Of a DNA stretch of 64,000 bases, positions 60,401 through 64,000 are shown one piece after another. This DNA is from Sphaerosporella brunnea (taxonomy: Eukaryota > Ascomycota > Pezizomycetes > Pezizales > Pyronemataceae). The DNA lies in the NCBI GenBank assembly GCA_008704415.1, contig VXIS01000015.1, forward strand, positions 229,566-293,565. Direction: 5' to 3'. Position 1 is the first letter of the stretch. Every line of letters begins with the position of its first letter. The notes beneath the pieces are model-generated. The model did not search any database. It saw only the letters and a list, made by a program, of their open reading frames with translations, and was not told the origin of the DNA. The position numbers were made by a program, and so were the translations under genes.

Positions 60401-61526
60401 AAAGTCAGCGATGGCTGTTCCGAAGCGCGAGAGCGGGGAATAGGTAGTACGTTTCAATGCTATCCGCGATGATGTCTCGGCTCTGCAAGGAGAACCTCAT
60501 GCCTGACCAATCCCGTACCCGCGTTTCAGTATCAAACAAATTGCTAAGTGCAGACAGCCGCAGCCGTTTCCGCGCACTCGGGGTTTACCTTGGTTGCCCA
60601 TTGTGATCGCATCAGAGACTCTGTGCAGTCATCGTCGATTCTGTCAGCCGCTGTTTGGGAGGCTGTTATGTCCAGCAAACCGCAGGGAGAACCGTGGGAT
60701 TCTTATACATACCCGATGGTATTGAACTGCCATCCAATCATGTCGTTCTTTTCGAGCCCCTCCTTGACGGTACGGCCTAACTGAAGCACTGGATATCCAG
60801 CCAATTAGTTGTTAACAGGCAGTGTCATTAGATCAACGAGAACGCCGGTGTCGAAGCCCAATCAGATACCCTGAAGCTACAGGATACGGCCAATTGAAGC
60901 ACACCAAGAAGCCGGATGGGGAAAAGAGATTGTCCGAGAAAGGGGGGAGGGACAAAGGAAGGGAGAAAGGGAGAAACGAACAATGCATGCTGTTTGATTC
61001 CAAGCCATTAGCAGAGCTCCCCGGATATGGCAACACGAGCGGAAACGACATCAAATTCAGAGAGCTTGCATGGTGTCACAGCCGTCACCAGCTTCTCCGC
61101 CCGGGGAGGGCGCAGACTGTGACAACTACAAGCAGTGTGAGGGAAAGAAAGGAGACCTGGGGGAACGAACTTGCACGGATTTCCTTCCCACCAAACCGAG
61201 GCGACGCCTGGAACAACATGATCAGCAGCCATTCCCTCCCAAGCTACATGTGAACGGAATAGCGCTTTAAGCCCAGCGCTTCAAGACGCCCGACGAAACA
61301 CCCGGATCTGTCGAGTCATACCAACTTGAGGAGCATTGCGCATCTGCTCGGGACTCTCGATACCGGCAGCATAAAGCATAGCCTGCGCGCCAGGAAATTC
61401 ATAGCCCTGGGTGAGGACGGATGAATATCTGTTCAGGACGAGTTTACCGTTTCTCATGGTTCCGTACGGCACATGGCGAAAGGCCAGGAAGCGGGACTTC
61501 TCTTTTCCGGGGGCAACCTGGGACAT
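57471..61526 (-). CDS. ilv3: dihydroxyacid dehydratase (IlvD/Edd family), 15 exons
   Basis: Exons: 61526-61322, 61207-61171, 60989-60982, 60788-60713, 60620-60589, 60502-60451, 60384-60363, 60312-60267, 60214-59716, 59658-59208, 58254-58170, 58109-58089, 58031-57981, 57823-57660, 57557-57471; about 611 residues. The reading phase agrees at every junction. The enzyme dehydrates 2,3-dihydroxy acids to 2-keto acids in isoleucine/valine synthesis. All three iron-sulfur cysteine motifs are present: NPCNMH (Cys80), GCDKNMPG (Cys153) and ACGGMYTANTM (Cys225); SSMIMGGSTNSVLH and FSGKAMVFD-type segments follow. There is no clear mitochondrial presequence, so this may be one of several fungal paralogues. 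Exon 3 is only 8 nt and intron 10 is 953 nt. The last exon is the least certain. SGASHGF replaces the usual SGGSHGF. Its first two exons lie in the left arm of the large palindrome. Confidence 0.9.
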
Positions 61527-61710
61527 TTTTTTTTCTTTGAAGTTGTTTCTGTTTCGTTTACTGATGCGTTGTACAGAGGTGATGGGGAGGAAGTGGATGT
61601 TCGGCAGGTGTTGTTACTCTAATTTAGTTCAGATGCTGTGAGAAATGATGCAGGCAATCGAGTGGCTGCTGGGCTCTGGTCGAGTGGGAATGAAGTGTTT
61701 GGTTTCTGCA

Positions 61711-61741
<31 letters not shown>

Positions 61742-62462
61742 CAACGACAGCGGCAACACAAAGTCACCTTTGGGAGCGATTTGCGGGACGGGGCGAAACA
61801 CGATATATCGACGAATCGATCAGATCGGATAGTTGGGGGGGGGGGGGGGTGAAACAGGGCAGAGCGGACAGAAAGCTGTAGGCGGGGATGGTGCGATGAG
61901 CTGGACAGTAGGTACGGCTGTTGGGGGGGGGAGAGACAAGGAGAAGAAGAAGAGAGGAAAGAAACGGAGGAGGACAAAGAGGCGGACGAAGCCGTGTAGT
62001 TATTCTGCTCTAAAGAACACACCCACAGTCCCAAAACCGATCAAACTATCTCTCCTTCCGTACTCTAGAGTATCTACCCCGCAACGACGCCCCACTTTTT
62101 TTACGTGCCTAAGTCTCTCATTACATACATGATGTATCTACTTGCTTGCCCTCAGCCATGGATCTATATCGGGCGGGCCGCTCTTCTTTAAATCGTTGCT
62201 GCTGCTGATCAGCAATTGGGTTAGATAATTTTGAGCTAGACGTAGGAAAGATGGGGCTTGGGAGGTCAGGTTATAGAAGCTGGGGGTGAGTTTGATTAAC
62301 GGCCTTCGGCAGTCTCGGCACTTTGGCTGGCAGCTTGCTTGCGTGTTGGTGGTGGTGGTGGTGGTGGTAGTGTTGGTTGTTGGTGATGACCATGGAGATA
62401 GATACATTGTTGGGGTTGCAAGGTGATTGTGGTTTGCGGCGGGGGGGGGTTCCTGTGAATGA
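61030..62462 (+). repeat. left arm of a giant perfect palindrome
   Basis: Every base x here pairs with the complement of base 125030-x, as checked at the window end, at the homopolymer runs (61714-61741 with 63289-63316; 61835-61849 with 63181-63195), across the mirrored exons and at the inner edge. The outer end of the arm cannot be set because the partner arm is cut by the window at 64000. Confidence 0.95.
61527..62118 (-). promoter_or_regulatory. ATG-free upstream leader of the dehydratase gene
   Basis: The minus strand has no ATG for 592 nt above the start codon. The stretch includes an A run of 28 (T on the plus strand, 61714-61741) and a C run of 15 (61835-61849 as G). Its mirror image lies at 62912-63503. 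Confidence 0.45.
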
Positions 62463-62567
62463 ACTGTGCAAATGACATGTCGTTCGTTCGTGTGTCTCTC
62501 TAGGGCAGCAGCCGGTGCTGTCCTATGAGAGACACACGAACGCAACGGACATGTCATTTGCACACAG
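62463..62567. repeat. imperfect hinge of the palindrome
   Basis: The symmetry continues to the centre but with several substitutions and indels (38 nt on the left against 43 nt on the right). It closes in TAGGGCAGCA-GCCG-TGCTGTCCTA at 62501-62524, a hairpin with a 4-base loop. So there is essentially no spacer. Confidence 0.9.
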
Positions 62568-63288
62568 TCATTCACAGGAACCCCCCCCCGCCGCAAACCA
62601 CAATCACCTTGCAACCCCAACAATGTATCTATCTCCATGGTCATCACCAACAACCAACACTACCACCACCACCACCACCACCAACACGCAAGCAAGCTGC
62701 CAGCCAAAGTGCCGAGACTGCCGAAGGCCGTTAATCAAACTCACCCCCAGCTTCTATAACCTGACCTCCCAAGCCCCATCTTTCCTACGTCTAGCTCAAA
62801 ATTATCTAACCCAATTGCTGATCAGCAGCAGCAACGATTTAAAGAAGAGCGGCCCGCCCGATATAGATCCATGGCTGAGGGCAAGCAAGTAGATACATCA
62901 TGTATGTAATGAGAGACTTAGGCACGTAAAAAAAGTGGGGCGTCGTTGCGGGGTAGATACTCTAGAGTACGGAAGGAGAGATAGTTTGATCGGTTTTGGG
63001 ACTGTGGGTGTGTTCTTTAGAGCAGAATAACTACACGGCTTCGTCCGCCTCTTTGTCCTCCTCCGTTTCTTTCCTCTCTTCTTCTTCTCCTTGTCTCTCC
63101 CCCCCCCAACAGCCGTACCTACTGTCCAGCTCATCGCACCATCCCCGCCTACAGCTTTCTGTCCGCTCTGCCCTGTTTCACCCCCCCCCCCCCCCAACTA
63201 TCCGATCTGATCGATTCGTCGATATATCGTGTTTCGCCCCGTCCCGCAAATCGCTCCCAAAGGTGACTTTGTGTTGCCGCTGTCGTTG

Positions 63289-63319
<31 letters not shown>

Positions 63320-64000
63320 TGCAGAAACCAAACACTTCATTCCCACTCGACCAGAGCCCAGCAGCCACTCGATTGCCTGCATCATTTCTCACAGCATCTG
63401 AACTAAATTAGAGTAACAACACCTGCCGAACATCCACTTCCTCCCCATCACCTCTGTACAACGCATCAGTAAACGAAACAGAAACAACTTCAAAGAAAAA
63501 AAAATGTCCCAGGTTGCCCCCGGAAAAGAGAAGTCCCGCTTCCTGGCCTTTCGCCATGTGCCGTACGGAACCATGAGAAACGGTAAACTCGTCCTGAACA
63601 GATATTCATCCGTCCTCACCCAGGGCTATGAATTTCCTGGCGCGCAGGCTATGCTTTATGCTGCCGGTATCGAGAGTCCCGAGCAGATGCGCAATGCTCC
63701 TCAAGTTGGTATGACTCGACAGATCCGGGTGTTTCGTCGGGCGTCTTGAAGCGCTGGGCTTAAAGCGCTATTCCGTTCACATGTAGCTTGGGAGGGAATG
63801 GCTGCTGATCATGTTGTTCCAGGCGTCGCCTCGGTTTGGTGGGAAGGAAATCCGTGCAAGTTCGTTCCCCCAGGTCTCCTTTCTTTCCCTCACACTGCTT
63901 GTAGTTGTCACAGTCTGCGCCCTCCCCGGGCGGAGAAGCTGGTGACGGCTGTGACACCATGCAAGCTCTCTGAATTTGATGTCGTTTCCGCTCGTGTTGC
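62568..64000 (-). repeat. right arm of the giant palindrome, runs off the window
   Basis: Exact reverse complement of 61030-62462. Carries a mirrored copy of the dehydratase upstream region and its first two exons. Confidence 0.95.
63504..63859 (+). CDS. duplicated 5' end of the dihydroxyacid dehydratase gene (partial)
   Basis: Exons 63504-63708 and 63823-63859 are the exact mirror of exons 1 and 2 of the minus-strand gene: MSQVAPGKEKSRFL through VASVWWEGNPC. The splice sites are identical. The third (8-nt) exon would fall at about 64041-64048, outside the window, so I cannot say whether a full second gene follows or only a fragment. If the palindrome is a sequencing or assembly fold-back, this copy does not exist in the genome. 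Confidence 0.75.

Overview
The window reads as nuclear DNA of a filamentous ascomycete (Pezizomycotina). Genes are split by short GT-AG introns (mostly 46-115 nt) with CTGAC/CTAAT-type branch sites. The gene content is typical of fungi: class I photolyase, COX subunit IV/Vb, a phage-type lysozyme with a secretion signal, SANT/Myb factors, a probable DUF3292 membrane protein and an Ilv3-type dihydroxyacid dehydratase. Gene density is low (eleven supported protein genes plus one partial copy, and one tRNA, in 64 kb) and one gene has fourteen introns. This suggests an intron-rich, repeat-tolerant lineage, perhaps near Pezizomycetes; that placement is inference.

Layout. 1-13.8 kb: a GH24 lysozyme, a small CxxC protein, a coiled-coil protein, an intron-containing tRNA-Gly and a small possibly ubiquitin-like protein. 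They lie in DNA holding five short terminal-inverted-repeat elements (MITEs), mostly with TA at their borders. 13.8-23.5 kb: a large protein joining two cyclic-nucleotide-binding domains to an F-box and leucine-rich repeats, then photolyase and COX4, which converge. 25-54 kb: three Myb/SANT genes separated by deserts of about 6-10 kb, with the DUF3292-type gene between the second and third. 57.5-64 kb: a 15-exon dihydroxyacid dehydratase gene on the minus strand, whose promoter and first two exons lie in one arm of a very large palindrome centred near 62513. The other arm carries an identical copy of those exons on the plus strand and runs off the window end.

Points most worth attention: the perfect inverted duplication (arms over 1.4 kb, identical even in 28- and 15-base homopolymers, and possibly an assembly fold-back); an 8-nt microexon needed to restore the conserved Cys-Asn-Met-His segment of the dehydratase; leaders of about 0.5-1.2 kb upstream of several genes with no ATG at all on the coding strand; and the cyclic-nucleotide/F-box/LRR fusion. 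There is no operon-like or obvious metabolic clustering. The Myb trio is the only functional grouping visible.
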